Shown here in pieces: positions 14,558 through 22,927 of a stretch of DNA of 64,000 nucleotides; the first letter of the stretch is position 1; each line of letters starts with the position of its first letter. This DNA comes from SMWD01 sp051008895 (lineage in GTDB: Bacteria; Pseudomonadota; Gammaproteobacteria; Steroidobacterales; GCA-2729495): assembly GCA_051008895.1 (NCBI GenBank), contig JBPCXI010000151.1, forward strand, positions 1 to 64,000, written 5' to 3'. The translations under genes and the position numbers were made by a program. The notes under the pieces are model-generated. The model was not told where the DNA came from. It ran no database searches and was given only the letters and a program-made list of their open reading frames with translations.

Positions 14558-15922
14558 ATGCCTTATATTCCTCACAACGACGATGACGTCGCCGCGATGC
14601 TGGCGAAGATCGGCGTCGGGTCCACGGAGGAGCTGTTCGACGAGATTCCGGCCAATCTTCGCATCGAAGACCTGCCCGGTATCCCGGAGGCCCTGACCGA
14701 AGCCGACGTCACCCGCCTGATGCGCACGCGCGCGGCGCGCGACGGTGGCGTCGTGTCGTTTCTTGGCGCCGGCGCCTATGAGCACTATGTGCCGGCTGCG
14801 GTCTGGGACATTGCGACGCGTGGCGAATTCTACAGCGCTTACACGCCGTATCAGGCGGAAGCGAGCCAGGGGACGCTGCAGCTCATCTACGAATACCAGT
14901 CGATGATGACCGGGCTGACCGGCCTCGACGTGTCGAACGCGTCCCTCTATGACGGCGCGACGGCGTTTGCCGAGGCCTGCCTGATGGCGGTTCGCGCGAA
15001 CCGCAAGACCAAATCCCGTCGCGTGCTCGTCAGCCGCGGCGTGAATCCCGTCTATTGCGCGGTCGCAAACGCGATCGTAAAAGGCCAGGGCCTGGAGCTC
15101 GTCGAGTTGCCGCTGCGCGACGGCCGGACCGACGTCGAGGCGCTCGCGCAGTTCGAGGGACAGGACTTTGCGGCCGTCTGCCTGCAGCAGCCGACGTTTC
15201 TCGGCACGATCGAGGATGCGGACGCGGTGGTCGACTGGGCCCACGCGCGCGGCTATCTCGTTGTCGGCGTCTGTAACCCGACGAGCCTCGCGTTGCTTCG
15301 GCCCCCGGGTGAGTGGGGCGACGCCGGCGCGGACATCGCGTGCGGCGAAGGCCAGCCGCTCGGAATTCCGGTGTCGTCCGGCGGCCCGTATTTCGGCTTC
15401 ATGGTGTGCCGCTCCGCTTTGCAGCGGCAGATGCCGGGGCGCATCGTTGGCCGGACCGTCGACGTCGAGGGGCGCACCGGCTATACGCTGACCCTGCAGG
15501 CCCGCGAGCAGCACATCCGCCGTTCGAAGGCGACGTCTAATATCTGCACCAACCAGGGGCTGATGGTCACGGCCGCGACAATCTACATGTCGCTGCTCGG
15601 CGCCGAGGGACTGCGGCGGACCGCGCTGACGTGTCATGCGAACACCCGGTTGCTGGCCGATTCGCTCGCGGAAATCGACGGCATAGAGCTCGCATTCGAA
15701 CCGTTCTTCCACGAAGCCGTGATCCGTTTCGATCGACCCGTTGCGCCGATTGTCGACGCGCTTGCGCGGCGCAAGATTGTGGCCGGCCTGGACCTGTCGG
15801 TCGACTACCCGGAGCTCGGGAACGCGCTGCTCGTCTGTGCGACGGATGCGCGGACGCACGAAGAGATCGCCGCCTGCGTCGCCGCGGTGCGCAGCACGAT
15901 GAAATCGTCGCAGGCGGCATGA
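14558..15922 (+). CDS. gcvPA: Glycine dehydrogenase (decarboxylating) subunit 1
   Basis: N-terminal half of the split P protein; with GcvPB it decarboxylates glycine and passes the aminomethyl group to GcvH. The 454-aa product begins MPYIPHNDDDVAAMLAKIG, includes SFLGAGAYEHYVPAAV, TPYQAEASQGTLQ and NASLYDGATAFAEA, and ends in the small C-terminal domain. This subunit lacks the PLP lysine, as expected. It is separated from gcvPB by 4 nt, implying translational coupling. Confidence 0.96.
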   Translation: MPYIPHNDDDVAAMLAKIGVGSTEELFDEIPANLRIEDLPGIPEALTEADVTRLMRTRAARDGGVVSFLGAGAYEHYVPAAVWDIATRGEFYSAYTPYQAEASQGTLQLIYEYQSMMTGLTGLDVSNASLYDGATAFAEACLMAVRANRKTKSRRVLVSRGVNPVYCAVANAIVKGQGLELVELPLRDGRTDVEALAQFEGQDFAAVCLQQPTFLGTIEDADAVVDWAHARGYLVVGVCNPTSLALLRPPGEWGDAGADIACGEGQPLGIPVSSGGPYFGFMVCRSALQRQMPGRIVGRTVDVEGRTGYTLTLQAREQHIRRSKATSNICTNQGLMVTAATIYMSLLGAEGLRRTALTCHANTRLLADSLAEIDGIELAFEPFFHEAVIRFDRPVAPIVDALARRKIVAGLDLSVDYPELGNALLVCATDARTHEEIAACVAAVRSTMKSSQAA

Positions 15923-15926
15923 CACG

Positions 15927-17396
15927 ATGACCGAGCCACTGATATTCGAACTGTCCGCACCCGGCCGCCGCGCGCCCGCGCACGCGCCGGCGCAAGTGCC
16001 CGAACACAATCTGCCGCAGGCGTGCCTGCGCGAAGTGCCGCCCCCGCTGCCCGAGGTCTCCGAGTTGCAGACGGTCCGTCATTACACCCGTCTGTCGCAA
16101 CGTAACTTCTCGATCGACACGCAGTTTTACCCGCTCGGGTCGTGCACGATGAAGTACAACCCGAAGATCTGCAATCGTCTCGCGATGCTGCCCGAGTTTC
16201 TCGACCGGCATCCGCTTGGGGGCGTCGAGCACGGCCAGGGATTCCTCGAGTGCATGTACGAATTGCAGGACATGTTGCAGGAAGTGACCGGCATGGCGGC
16301 AACGTCGCTGACGCCGATGGCGGGCGCGCAGGGAGAATTCGCCGGCGTGGCGATGATTCGCGCGTATCACGAGGCCCGCGGTGATCACGAGCGTAACGAG
16401 ATCATCGTGCCGGATGCGGCGCACGGTACGAATCCCGCAACCGCGACGATGTGCGGATGCGTTGCGGTCGAGATCCCGACCGGCGCGGACGGGGATATCG
16501 ACATGGACGCGCTGCGAGCCGCGGTTGGGCCGAATACCGCAGGCATCATGCTGACGAACCCGTCGACGCTCGGTGTGTTCGAGCGGCAGATCACCGAGGT
16601 CGCGAAGACCGTGCACGAAGCGGGCGGCCTGCTCTACTACGACGGCGCAAATCTGAACGCGATTCTGGGCCGCGCGCTGCCCGGGGACATGGGCTTCGAT
16701 GTCATGCACCTGAACCTGCATAAGACATTCTCTACGCCGCATGGCGGCGGCGGCCCCGGTTCCGGCGCGGTATGCGTGAACGAGCGACTCGAGCCGTTCC
16801 TGCCGATGCCAATCGTCGGCAGGGAGTCGGGCGACGGCGGCGATCGCTACGTGTGGTTGACGGAAGCGGACCGGCCGCAGAGTATCGGCCGGCTGTCGGC
16901 GTTCATGGGCAACGCCGGTATCCTGCTGCGTGCCTACGTATACATGCGTGTGCTCGGTCGCCGGGGCATGCGGCGGGTATCAGAATTTGCGACGCTGAAT
17001 GCGAATTACCTGATGACGCAGCTTGCGGAGCGCGGTTTCGACGTCGCGTTTCCGGAGCGTCGCGCGAGCCATGAGTTTATCGTGACGCTGAAGTCGATCA
17101 CCCGCGAGACCGGCATTACCGCGATGGATTTCGCCAAGGCTTTGCTCGATCATGGGTTTCATGCGCCGACGACCTACTTCCCGCTGTTGATTCCGGAGTG
17201 TCTGCTGATCGAGCCGACCGAGACGGAGACGCGGGCTGATCTCGATGCCTTCGCGGACGCACTCGCCGCTATCCGCGATCAGGCGCGGTCGGATCCGGAT
17301 GCGGTCAGGGCCGCGCCGGTCACGACGCCCGTGCGCCGCCTCGACGACGTGCGTGCGGCCAGGCAGCTCGACCTTGCGTGGCTTTCGGACGACTAA
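15927..17396 (+). CDS. gcvPB: Glycine dehydrogenase (decarboxylating) subunit 2
   Basis: PLP-bearing half of the split P protein, 489 aa. Key segments are FYPLGSCTMKYNPK, TPMAGAQGEFAG, DAAHGTNPATA, YDGANLNAILG, and the PLP lysine Lys266 in HLNLHKTFSTPHGGGGPG. Length is typical for GcvPB. The C-terminus (RRLDDVRAARQLDLAW) is standard. The next gene, a PfkB kinase, starts about 50 nt downstream on the same strand. Confidence 0.97.
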   Translation: MTEPLIFELSAPGRRAPAHAPAQVPEHNLPQACLREVPPPLPEVSELQTVRHYTRLSQRNFSIDTQFYPLGSCTMKYNPKICNRLAMLPEFLDRHPLGGVEHGQGFLECMYELQDMLQEVTGMAATSLTPMAGAQGEFAGVAMIRAYHEARGDHERNEIIVPDAAHGTNPATATMCGCVAVEIPTGADGDIDMDALRAAVGPNTAGIMLTNPSTLGVFERQITEVAKTVHEAGGLLYYDGANLNAILGRALPGDMGFDVMHLNLHKTFSTPHGGGGPGSGAVCVNERLEPFLPMPIVGRESGDGGDRYVWLTEADRPQSIGRLSAFMGNAGILLRAYVYMRVLGRRGMRRVSEFATLNANYLMTQLAERGFDVAFPERRASHEFIVTLKSITRETGITAMDFAKALLDHGFHAPTTYFPLLIPECLLIEPTETETRADLDAFADALAAIRDQARSDPDAVRAAPVTTPVRRLDDVRAARQLDLAWLSDD

Positions 17397-17447
17397 TCGG
17401 CCTGATTGCCGCCGGCGCGGCTCCTGCCACCAGACCTGGAGAAACTA

Positions 17448-18386
17448 TTGTCAGCACTGATTTGCGGCTCAATGGCCTACGACAACATCATGGTATTTCC
17501 GGGCCGGTTCAAGGAGTCGATCCTGCCGGACCAGTTGCACATTCTGAACGTCTCATTTCTCGTTCCCGAGATGCGCAAGGAGTTCGGCGGTTGTGCGGGC
17601 AACGTCGCCTATAACCTGAGCGCGCTGGGTGCCAATCCGCTGATCATGGCGACGGTCGGCACGGACTTCGACGGGTATGCGCAGCGCCTCGCCGACCTGG
17701 ATCTCGACGTGCGTTTCGTGCGTACGATCGACGACAGGCTGACCGCGCAGGCCTATATTACGACGGACCTGGATGATAACCAGATCACGGCATTTCACCC
17801 CGGTGCAATGGACTATTCACACGAGAACCGGGTTCCCGTCGATGCCGGGGTTACGGTCGGCATGGTCTCGCCCGACGGCCGCCAGGGCATGATCGAACAT
17901 GCGGATCAATTCGCCGACGCCGGGATCCCGTTCATCTTCGATCCGGGGCAGGGATTGCCGATGTTCGACGGCGAGGACCTGAAACGATTTATCGATCAGG
18001 CGACGTGGCTCGCCGTGAATGACTACGAGGGACAGATGTTGCAGGAGCGTACCGGGTGGTCCGCAGAAGAGATCTCGAAGCACGTCGAGGCGATGATCGT
18101 CACGCGCGGCGGCGACGGTTCCTCGATCTTCGTTGACAGCAAGGAGATCGAGATACCTGCGGTCACGGCCGCGGATATCCTTGACCCGACCGGCTGCGGC
18201 GATGCGTATCGTGCCGGGCTGCTGTTCGGCATCATGCGCAACATGTCCTGGGAGGACACCGGGCGCCTCGCGTCCCTGCTCGGTTCGATCAAGATTGCAC
18301 ATCGCGGCACCCAGAATCACGACATCAACTTCGAGGGCATTGCGCGCGCATTCGACGCGGCATTCGGTTATGAACTTTCTGCTTAG
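17448..18386 (+). CDS. PfkB-family carbohydrate/nucleoside kinase (adenosine kinase-like)
   Basis: A 312-aa ribokinase-fold kinase. It has the start LICGSMAYDNIMVFPGRF, the substrate-site FGGCAGNVAYNLSALG (PfkB signature 1) and the anion-hole/catalytic DPTGCGDAYRAGLLFG (signature 2) with the catalytic Asp. The short-lid pattern resembles bacterial adenosine kinase-like proteins; the sugar or nucleoside is not known. A TTG at 17448, 6 nt after GGAG, is the best start; an upstream start at 17406 would add 14 unrelated residues. Its 3' end overlaps the following protease gene by 17 bp. Confidence 0.85.
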   Translation: MSALICGSMAYDNIMVFPGRFKESILPDQLHILNVSFLVPEMRKEFGGCAGNVAYNLSALGANPLIMATVGTDFDGYAQRLADLDLDVRFVRTIDDRLTAQAYITTDLDDNQITAFHPGAMDYSHENRVPVDAGVTVGMVSPDGRQGMIEHADQFADAGIPFIFDPGQGLPMFDGEDLKRFIDQATWLAVNDYEGQMLQERTGWSAEEISKHVEAMIVTRGGDGSSIFVDSKEIEIPAVTAADILDPTGCGDAYRAGLLFGIMRNMSWEDTGRLASLLGSIKIAHRGTQNHDINFEGIARAFDAAFGYELSA

Positions 18387-21165
18387 GGTTTCACTGCTTT
18401 TCCTGCTCGTCGCGGCGGCGCTTGCTGACGATCACTCTGAGAAAGAATGGCGCGGCACGCTGGAGCGGATATCTTCCGGCGTCGTGTCGATCAAGGTCGA
18501 CAGCACGCGCGCATTCGATACGGAATGGAATCAGTCGAGCCAGGCGACCGGTTTCGTCGTCGACGCGGAGCGCGGATTGATCCTGACCAACCGCCACGTC
18601 GTGACGCCCGGGCCCGTGCGTGCGGAGGCGCTATTTAATAATCAGGAGGAAGTCGAACTGCGGGCCGTATACCGCGACCCGGTCCACGACTTCGGTTTCT
18701 ATCGATACGATCCGGCGCAGCTCAAATATATAGAGCCGGTCGAGTTGCAGCTCGATCCCGCGGCGGCGGAGATCGGCCGCGAGATTCATGTCGTTGGCAA
18801 CGATGCAGGCGAGCAGCTGTCGTTCCTGTCGGGTACGCTGGCGCGTCTGGACCGGCCAGCCCCGTCCTATGGCCGTGGAAATTACAACGATTTCAATACG
18901 TTCTACCTCCAGGCTGCGTCCGGCACGTCGGGTGGATCGTCCGGATCCCCGGTCATTTCGATCGACGGACACGTCGTCGCGCTCAACGCCGGCGCCAATT
19001 CGCAGGCGGCGTCCAGCTTTTTCCTGCCGCTGGATCGCGTGCAGCGCGTTCTGGAGCTCCTGCAGGCGGGCGAACCGGTCACGCGCGGCACGCTCGAGAC
19101 GGTGTTCGTCCACCTCGCGTTCGACGAGTTACGCCGGCTCGGTTTGCGCGACGCTACCGAGGCCGATGTTCGACGCGAGTTTCCGGAACAGACGGGCATG
19201 CTCGTCGTCGACGAGATTATCCCGGACGGCGTCGCCGATGGTCAGCTGCAGGTCGGGGACATCATCATCGAGATCAACGGCGAGTTCGTCACGAGTTTCG
19301 TCCCGCTCGCAGCGATTGTCGACGGCAGCGTCGGCGAGTCCGTGACGCTGGTCGTCGAACGTTACGGCGAAGTCGTCGACGTCGAAGTCGCGGTTCGCGA
19401 CCTGCACTCGATCACGCCGCGCGACTTCATCAGTTTCGGTGATGCCGTCGTGCATGATCTGTCGTATCAGCAGGCCCGCCATTACAATCGCGCGATCGAC
19501 GGCGTCTACGTCGCGAATCCGGGTTATGTGCTGGCAAACGCGGCGATTCCCCGCGGCAGTGTGATCACGTCGCTCGGCGATGTGCAGGTCAGCACGCTCG
19601 ACGACTTCGGGGGTGCGCTCGCGGACCTGGCCGACAAGGAGCGGGTTACCGTGCGGTTCTTCACCTTTGAGGACCCTGTCACGAGCAAGCTCGCCGTGAT
19701 GACGATGGATCGTCGCTGGTTCCCGGTCGAGCGCTGTGCGCGCGACGACGCCACCGGTCTGTGGCCGTGCTTGACGCTGGAGAACGGTGGCGATGCGGAA
19801 ACGCAGGAGCCGGCGACCGCGACGTACATCGCCCGCAACGATCGCCGCGCACGCGAGATCGCACCGTCACTCGTGCTGGTGAACTACCACATGCCTTATA
19901 CGATCTCGGGCATTTCCGAGCGTCACTATTACGGCACCGGCTTGATCGTCGACGCCGGGCGCGGGCTCGTCGTCGTCGACCGCAATACCGTGCCCGAGGC
20001 AATGGGCGACGCGCGAATTACGTTCGCCGGGGAGCTCGAGGTGCCCGCGCGCGTGCGCTACGTGCACCCGGTGCACAATCTCGCGCTGCTCGAATATGAC
20101 CCGGCACTGATCGGTGATACGCCGGTCCGCGCCGCGAAACTCGCGACGAAAACGCCGACGCAGGGCGAGTCGGTCTGGGTCATAGGCCTGCGGCCCGACC
20201 ACAAATTGATCCAGCGGGAGACCGAGGTAGCGTCGGTGGACCCGCTGTTTCTGCCGTTGTCGCGGACGATGCGATTCCGCGAGACGAACCTGGAAGTCAT
20301 TAGCCTCGTCAACGGCCCCGGCGACGTCGATGGCGTGATCGTCGACAAGCGGGGTCGCGTTACCGCATTGTGGTCGAGTTTCGCCTACCAGGTCGGACCG
20401 GACCTCGTGCAGGAAAATCGCGGTGTTCCGGCTGATCAGGTTGCGGATCTGTTGCAGCGGGCCGGCGGCGACCGCGAGTTGCGCTCGCTCGAAGTCGAGC
20501 TGAGTCCGGTGTCGCTGGCGACGGCGCGAAAGCTCGGGCTCGACGACGACAGTGTACGCAGCCTGTCGACCCACGATCCCGAACGACGGCAGGCACTCGC
20601 GGTGCTGCGCGCGGTCGCGGGGACGGCGGCAGCGGACGTGCTGAAACCCGGCGATTTGTTGCTGGCGATCGACGGCAATCCGGTGACCCGGTTCCGCGAG
20701 GTCGAGCTCGCGACGCAGACCGACGCGGTCGAAGTCACGTTGTTTCGCGACGGCGCACTGCTGACGGAGACAATCGCAACGATGCCGATGGACGGCCGCG
20801 GTGTGCGGCGCGCGGTGATGTGGGCCGGGGCGCTACTGCAGGCGCCGTATCGCGATATGTCCGCGCAGCGCGGCGTTGAGCCATTTGGCGTATATGTGTC
20901 CTATTTCGCATACGGGTCACCCGCGTCGCGTTACGGTTTGTTCGCGGGCCGTCGCATCGTCGAGGTCGACGGTATTCCGACGCCCGATATCGACCGGTTT
21001 CTTGACGTCGTGGCGGACAAGGCCGACAGGAGTTCGGTGTTGGTGAACACGGTGACCTGGAACGGCGCGGTCGACGTGCTGACGTTGAAACTCGACAAGA
21101 CTTACTGGCCGACCTACGAGATCCTCTATCGCGACGACGAATGGCAGCGCATCGCATTCGAATAA
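18370..21165 (+). CDS. Two-module NMA111/HtrA2-like serine protease with PDZ domains
   Basis: A 931-aa exported protein with a signal peptide (residues 1-19). Module 1 is a trypsin-like domain with a complete triad: His76 in LTNRHVV, Asp107 in VHDFGF and Ser191 in GTSGGSSGSPV, followed by PDZ-like domains (about 255-340 and 370-440). Module 2 (about 530-770) repeats the fold but is degenerate: the His position reads VVDRNTV and the Ser loop is replaced by NGPGDVDGV. Further PDZ-like segments follow. This layout, including the GSSGSP serine loop and degenerate second module, is that of yeast Nma111. Envelope protein quality control is inferred. It overlaps the upstream kinase and downstream M23 gene. 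Confidence 0.82.
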   Translation: MNFLLRVSLLFLLVAAALADDHSEKEWRGTLERISSGVVSIKVDSTRAFDTEWNQSSQATGFVVDAERGLILTNRHVVTPGPVRAEALFNNQEEVELRAVYRDPVHDFGFYRYDPAQLKYIEPVELQLDPAAAEIGREIHVVGNDAGEQLSFLSGTLARLDRPAPSYGRGNYNDFNTFYLQAASGTSGGSSGSPVISIDGHVVALNAGANSQAASSFFLPLDRVQRVLELLQAGEPVTRGTLETVFVHLAFDELRRLGLRDATEADVRREFPEQTGMLVVDEIIPDGVADGQLQVGDIIIEINGEFVTSFVPLAAIVDGSVGESVTLVVERYGEVVDVEVAVRDLHSITPRDFISFGDAVVHDLSYQQARHYNRAIDGVYVANPGYVLANAAIPRGSVITSLGDVQVSTLDDFGGALADLADKERVTVRFFTFEDPVTSKLAVMTMDRRWFPVERCARDDATGLWPCLTLENGGDAETQEPATATYIARNDRRAREIAPSLVLVNYHMPYTISGISERHYYGTGLIVDAGRGLVVVDRNTVPEAMGDARITFAGELEVPARVRYVHPVHNLALLEYDPALIGDTPVRAAKLATKTPTQGESVWVIGLRPDHKLIQRETEVASVDPLFLPLSRTMRFRETNLEVISLVNGPGDVDGVIVDKRGRVTALWSSFAYQVGPDLVQENRGVPADQVADLLQRAGGDRELRSLEVELSPVSLATARKLGLDDDSVRSLSTHDPERRQALAVLRAVAGTAAADVLKPGDLLLAIDGNPVTRFREVELATQTDAVEVTLFRDGALLTETIATMPMDGRGVRRAVMWAGALLQAPYRDMSAQRGVEPFGVYVSYFAYGSPASRYGLFAGRRIVEVDGIPTPDIDRFLDVVADKADRSSVLVNTVTWNGAVDVLTLKLDKTYWPTYEILYRDDEWQRIAFE

Positions 21166-22091
21166 TCGCTTCTTGGACAACGCTCGCGTTCGTTGCGGCG
21201 CCGCTGTGCGCCGACGCCGTGGCCGGCGAACTCTTCAAATACCGTGACGAGAGCGGCGCACTGGTTTACAGCGACCGACCTCCTGCCGATGGCCGCGACG
21301 TCGAGCGCGAGACCCGCGCTTCGCAGTCCGCAATGTCGCCCGAGGTCGATATCCGGGTCGAAGCGGTCAACGGCAGAATGAGCCTGTGGGCAGACAACGG
21401 CTGTCACTGCCCGGTCGAGGTTGCGTTGCAGCTCACCGGTGGTTCGTACCGCGACGTCGACCCGGACAGCACCGTGCGCGGCGTCGTCCCGGCGCTGGGC
21501 AGCGCGCAATTGATGAGCTTGCAGCCGACCGGGGCCGGCCTCGAGCCCGACTACCGCTTCGGTTTCGTGTTCGGCGATCCTGAAGCGAGTCATGCACCCT
21601 CGGACGGCTATCGTCCGCCGTTCGCCGCCGGTCGCGAGTTCGTGGTCAGCCAGGCGTTCCCGGATGCGATCACGCACGTAACGCCGGACAGTCGCTACGC
21701 GATCGATTTCGCGATGCCGGAGCAGACGGATATCTATGCCGCGCGTGAGGGTGTCGTCGTCGAAGTCGCGCACGGCAATTTTCGTGGCGGGGCGGACTAC
21801 GGCAAGTACGGGGCCGAAGCGAACGTCATCAAGATCATGCATGACGACGGCAGCTTCGCGCTCTATGCGCACCTGTCATGGGACTCGATCCGGGTGACGC
21901 CCGGCGAACGCGTCCGCCGCGGCGAGTACATAGCGAAGTCGGGCAACACCGGCTTCAGCACCGGCCCACACCTGCACTTCGTGGTAGTGCGGAACGAAGG
22001 ACTGCGGTCCGTGTCGGTGCCGGTTGTGTTCAGCGATGGGCGCGGGGGTTATGTGACCGCGCGTAGTCGGGAACCACTCCGTAATCCCTGA
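21141..22091 (+). CDS. M23-family (LytM) metallopeptidase with DUF4124-like N-terminus
   Basis: A 316-aa secreted protein. A signal peptide (about 1-29) is followed by a DUF4124-like segment GELFKYRDESGALVYSDRPP, a beta-rich linker, and a C-terminal M23 domain (about 175-300) with RYAIDFAMP (metal-ligand Asp), the long lid strand and GPHLHF supplying the HxH motif. An active zinc endopeptidase cutting peptidoglycan or an EnvC-like regulator is expected; the upstream ligand His is less clear. It overlaps the protease gene by 25 bp. A long palindrome (copy 1 of a four-member family) begins 12 nt after its stop. Confidence 0.86.
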   Translation: MAAHRIRIIASWTTLAFVAAPLCADAVAGELFKYRDESGALVYSDRPPADGRDVERETRASQSAMSPEVDIRVEAVNGRMSLWADNGCHCPVEVALQLTGGSYRDVDPDSTVRGVVPALGSAQLMSLQPTGAGLEPDYRFGFVFGDPEASHAPSDGYRPPFAAGREFVVSQAFPDAITHVTPDSRYAIDFAMPEQTDIYAAREGVVVEVAHGNFRGGADYGKYGAEANVIKIMHDDGSFALYAHLSWDSIRVTPGERVRRGEYIAKSGNTGFSTGPHLHFVVVRNEGLRSVSVPVVFSDGRGGYVTARSREPLRNP

Positions 22092-22103
22092 GGGGCCCGT
22101 CCC

Positions 22104-22173
22104 GCCCGATCTTTTTCCGCAATAAACTTTTCCTGCCTGATGTCCGGAAAAGTTTTTGCGGAAAAAATCGGGC
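22104..22173. repeat. Long palindrome family, copy 1
   Basis: Arms 22104-22133 and 22146-22173 pair around the 12-nt core TGCCTGATGTCC (22134-22145), with two single-base bulges. It shares the core and the outer GCCCGAT.../...ATCGGGC helix with copy 2 (52239) and the mid-stem sequence with copy 4 (63060). It lies in a convergent gap after an M23 peptidase gene. There is no T-run beyond the stem. Confidence 0.85.
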
Positions 22174-22279
22174 TTGATGCGCCCACCACCGCATCCGCGC
22201 GTCCATGGTCGCGCGAGCGGAAATTAGCCGGCGGAGTTCATGCGGAACTCGACCTTGATGTCTGGGGTAGGAGCGGGCG

Positions 22280-22369
22280 CGAACCGGTTTTTCCGGTGAG
22301 GGGTTGGGGACGGCCGCGAACCGATTTTTCCGGTGAGGGGTTGGGGACGGGCGTGAACCGATCCCTCCG
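22280..22369. repeat. 37-bp tandem repeats, about 2.4 units
   Basis: Units start at 22280, 22317 and 22354 (period exactly 37 bp); the first two are nearly identical and the third is truncated. Each full unit carries CCGGTTTTTCCGG or CCGATTTTTCCGG followed by a G-rich block with GGGGTTGGGG. The CCGAT-T-run-CCG part resembles the arm of the adjacent palindrome. The array ends at the DUF423 stop codon. Confidence 0.85.
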
Positions 22370-22374
22370 TATGG

Positions 22375-22770
22375 CTACCCGGTTTCCGCGCGCGTAAGCC
22401 CAATAGAAAGCGCGACGGTCAACCATGCGATCATGAACGAGGAACCCCCAATCGGAGCGATCTCGCCGAAAGAAGCCGGCCCACCGAGTTTCGTCACATA
22501 GACGGACCCGCAGAACACCACCATCCCGAACACGAACAACCAGCCCGCGAATTTTCGCAGCATCGACGGCCCGAGTTGCATGTTCAGCAACGCGACGAGG
22601 AACAGCGCGAACGAATGGTAGGTCTGCATCTGCACGGCCCAGCGCCAGGACAGCCGATCGGCGTCGGTCAGCGAGTCCGCGAGGCCGTGGAACCCGTATG
22701 CACTGAGCATCGCACCGGTCGATAGCAGCACGGCGCCGATGATCATCAAAGCCTTGTCGTTTCTGGTCAT
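22375..22770 (-). CDS. DUF423 inner-membrane protein (YgdD-like)
   Basis: A 131-aa protein with four predicted TM helices. It matches DUF423 by the N-terminal GAVLLSTGAMLSAYGFHGL (the family usually has GAFGAHGL), VQMQTYHSFALFLVAL and the C-terminal PIGGSSFMIAWLTVAL. Function is unknown in all members. The ATG at 22770 is chosen from family start and position; an upstream extension lacks similarity. It diverges from an aldo/keto reductase across a gap with 14-bp tandem repeats. Confidence 0.85.
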   Translation of the reverse strand: MTRNDKALMIIGAVLLSTGAMLSAYGFHGLADSLTDADRLSWRWAVQMQTYHSFALFLVALLNMQLGPSMLRKFAGWLFVFGMVVFCGSVYVTKLGGPASFGEIAPIGGSSFMIAWLTVALSIGLTRAETG

Positions 22771-22850
22771 GCCGATGCTCCCTCGCGTGGCCAGCGCACA
22801 TTGTAACCACCGGCCGCGGCCGTGGGGCGTGCGGATTTCCCCTAGGCCTT

Positions 22851-22892
22851 TTCGCATGGGCCTGTTCGCATGGGCCTCTTCCCATGCTGGCA
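22851..22892. repeat. 14-bp tandem repeats in a divergent promoter region
   Basis: TTCGCATGGGCCTG (22851) and TTCGCATGGGCCTC (22865) are followed by a degenerate third unit at 22879. They sit between the divergent DUF423 and aldo/keto reductase genes, 36 bp before the latter's start. Confidence 0.7.
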
Positions 22893-22927
22893 TTTGCCTG
22901 CGACGCGATTGGGGCTATGCTGAGCGT

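Noticed and set aside
14450..16009. A 519-codon minus-strand open frame opposite gcvPA
   Set aside because: It runs antisense to a clear gcvPA gene; the composition reflects high-GC codon mirroring and the product has no recognisable family or signal.
22104..22173. Ordinary Rho-independent terminator at the palindrome copies
   Set aside because: The stems are far longer than needed, the 12-nt core is conserved, and no T-run follows the stem; termination may still be one effect.
22092..22374. Insertion sequence or REP-associated transposase around palindrome copy 1
   Set aside because: No transposase gene or terminal target duplications seen; the palindrome and tandem repeats stand alone.
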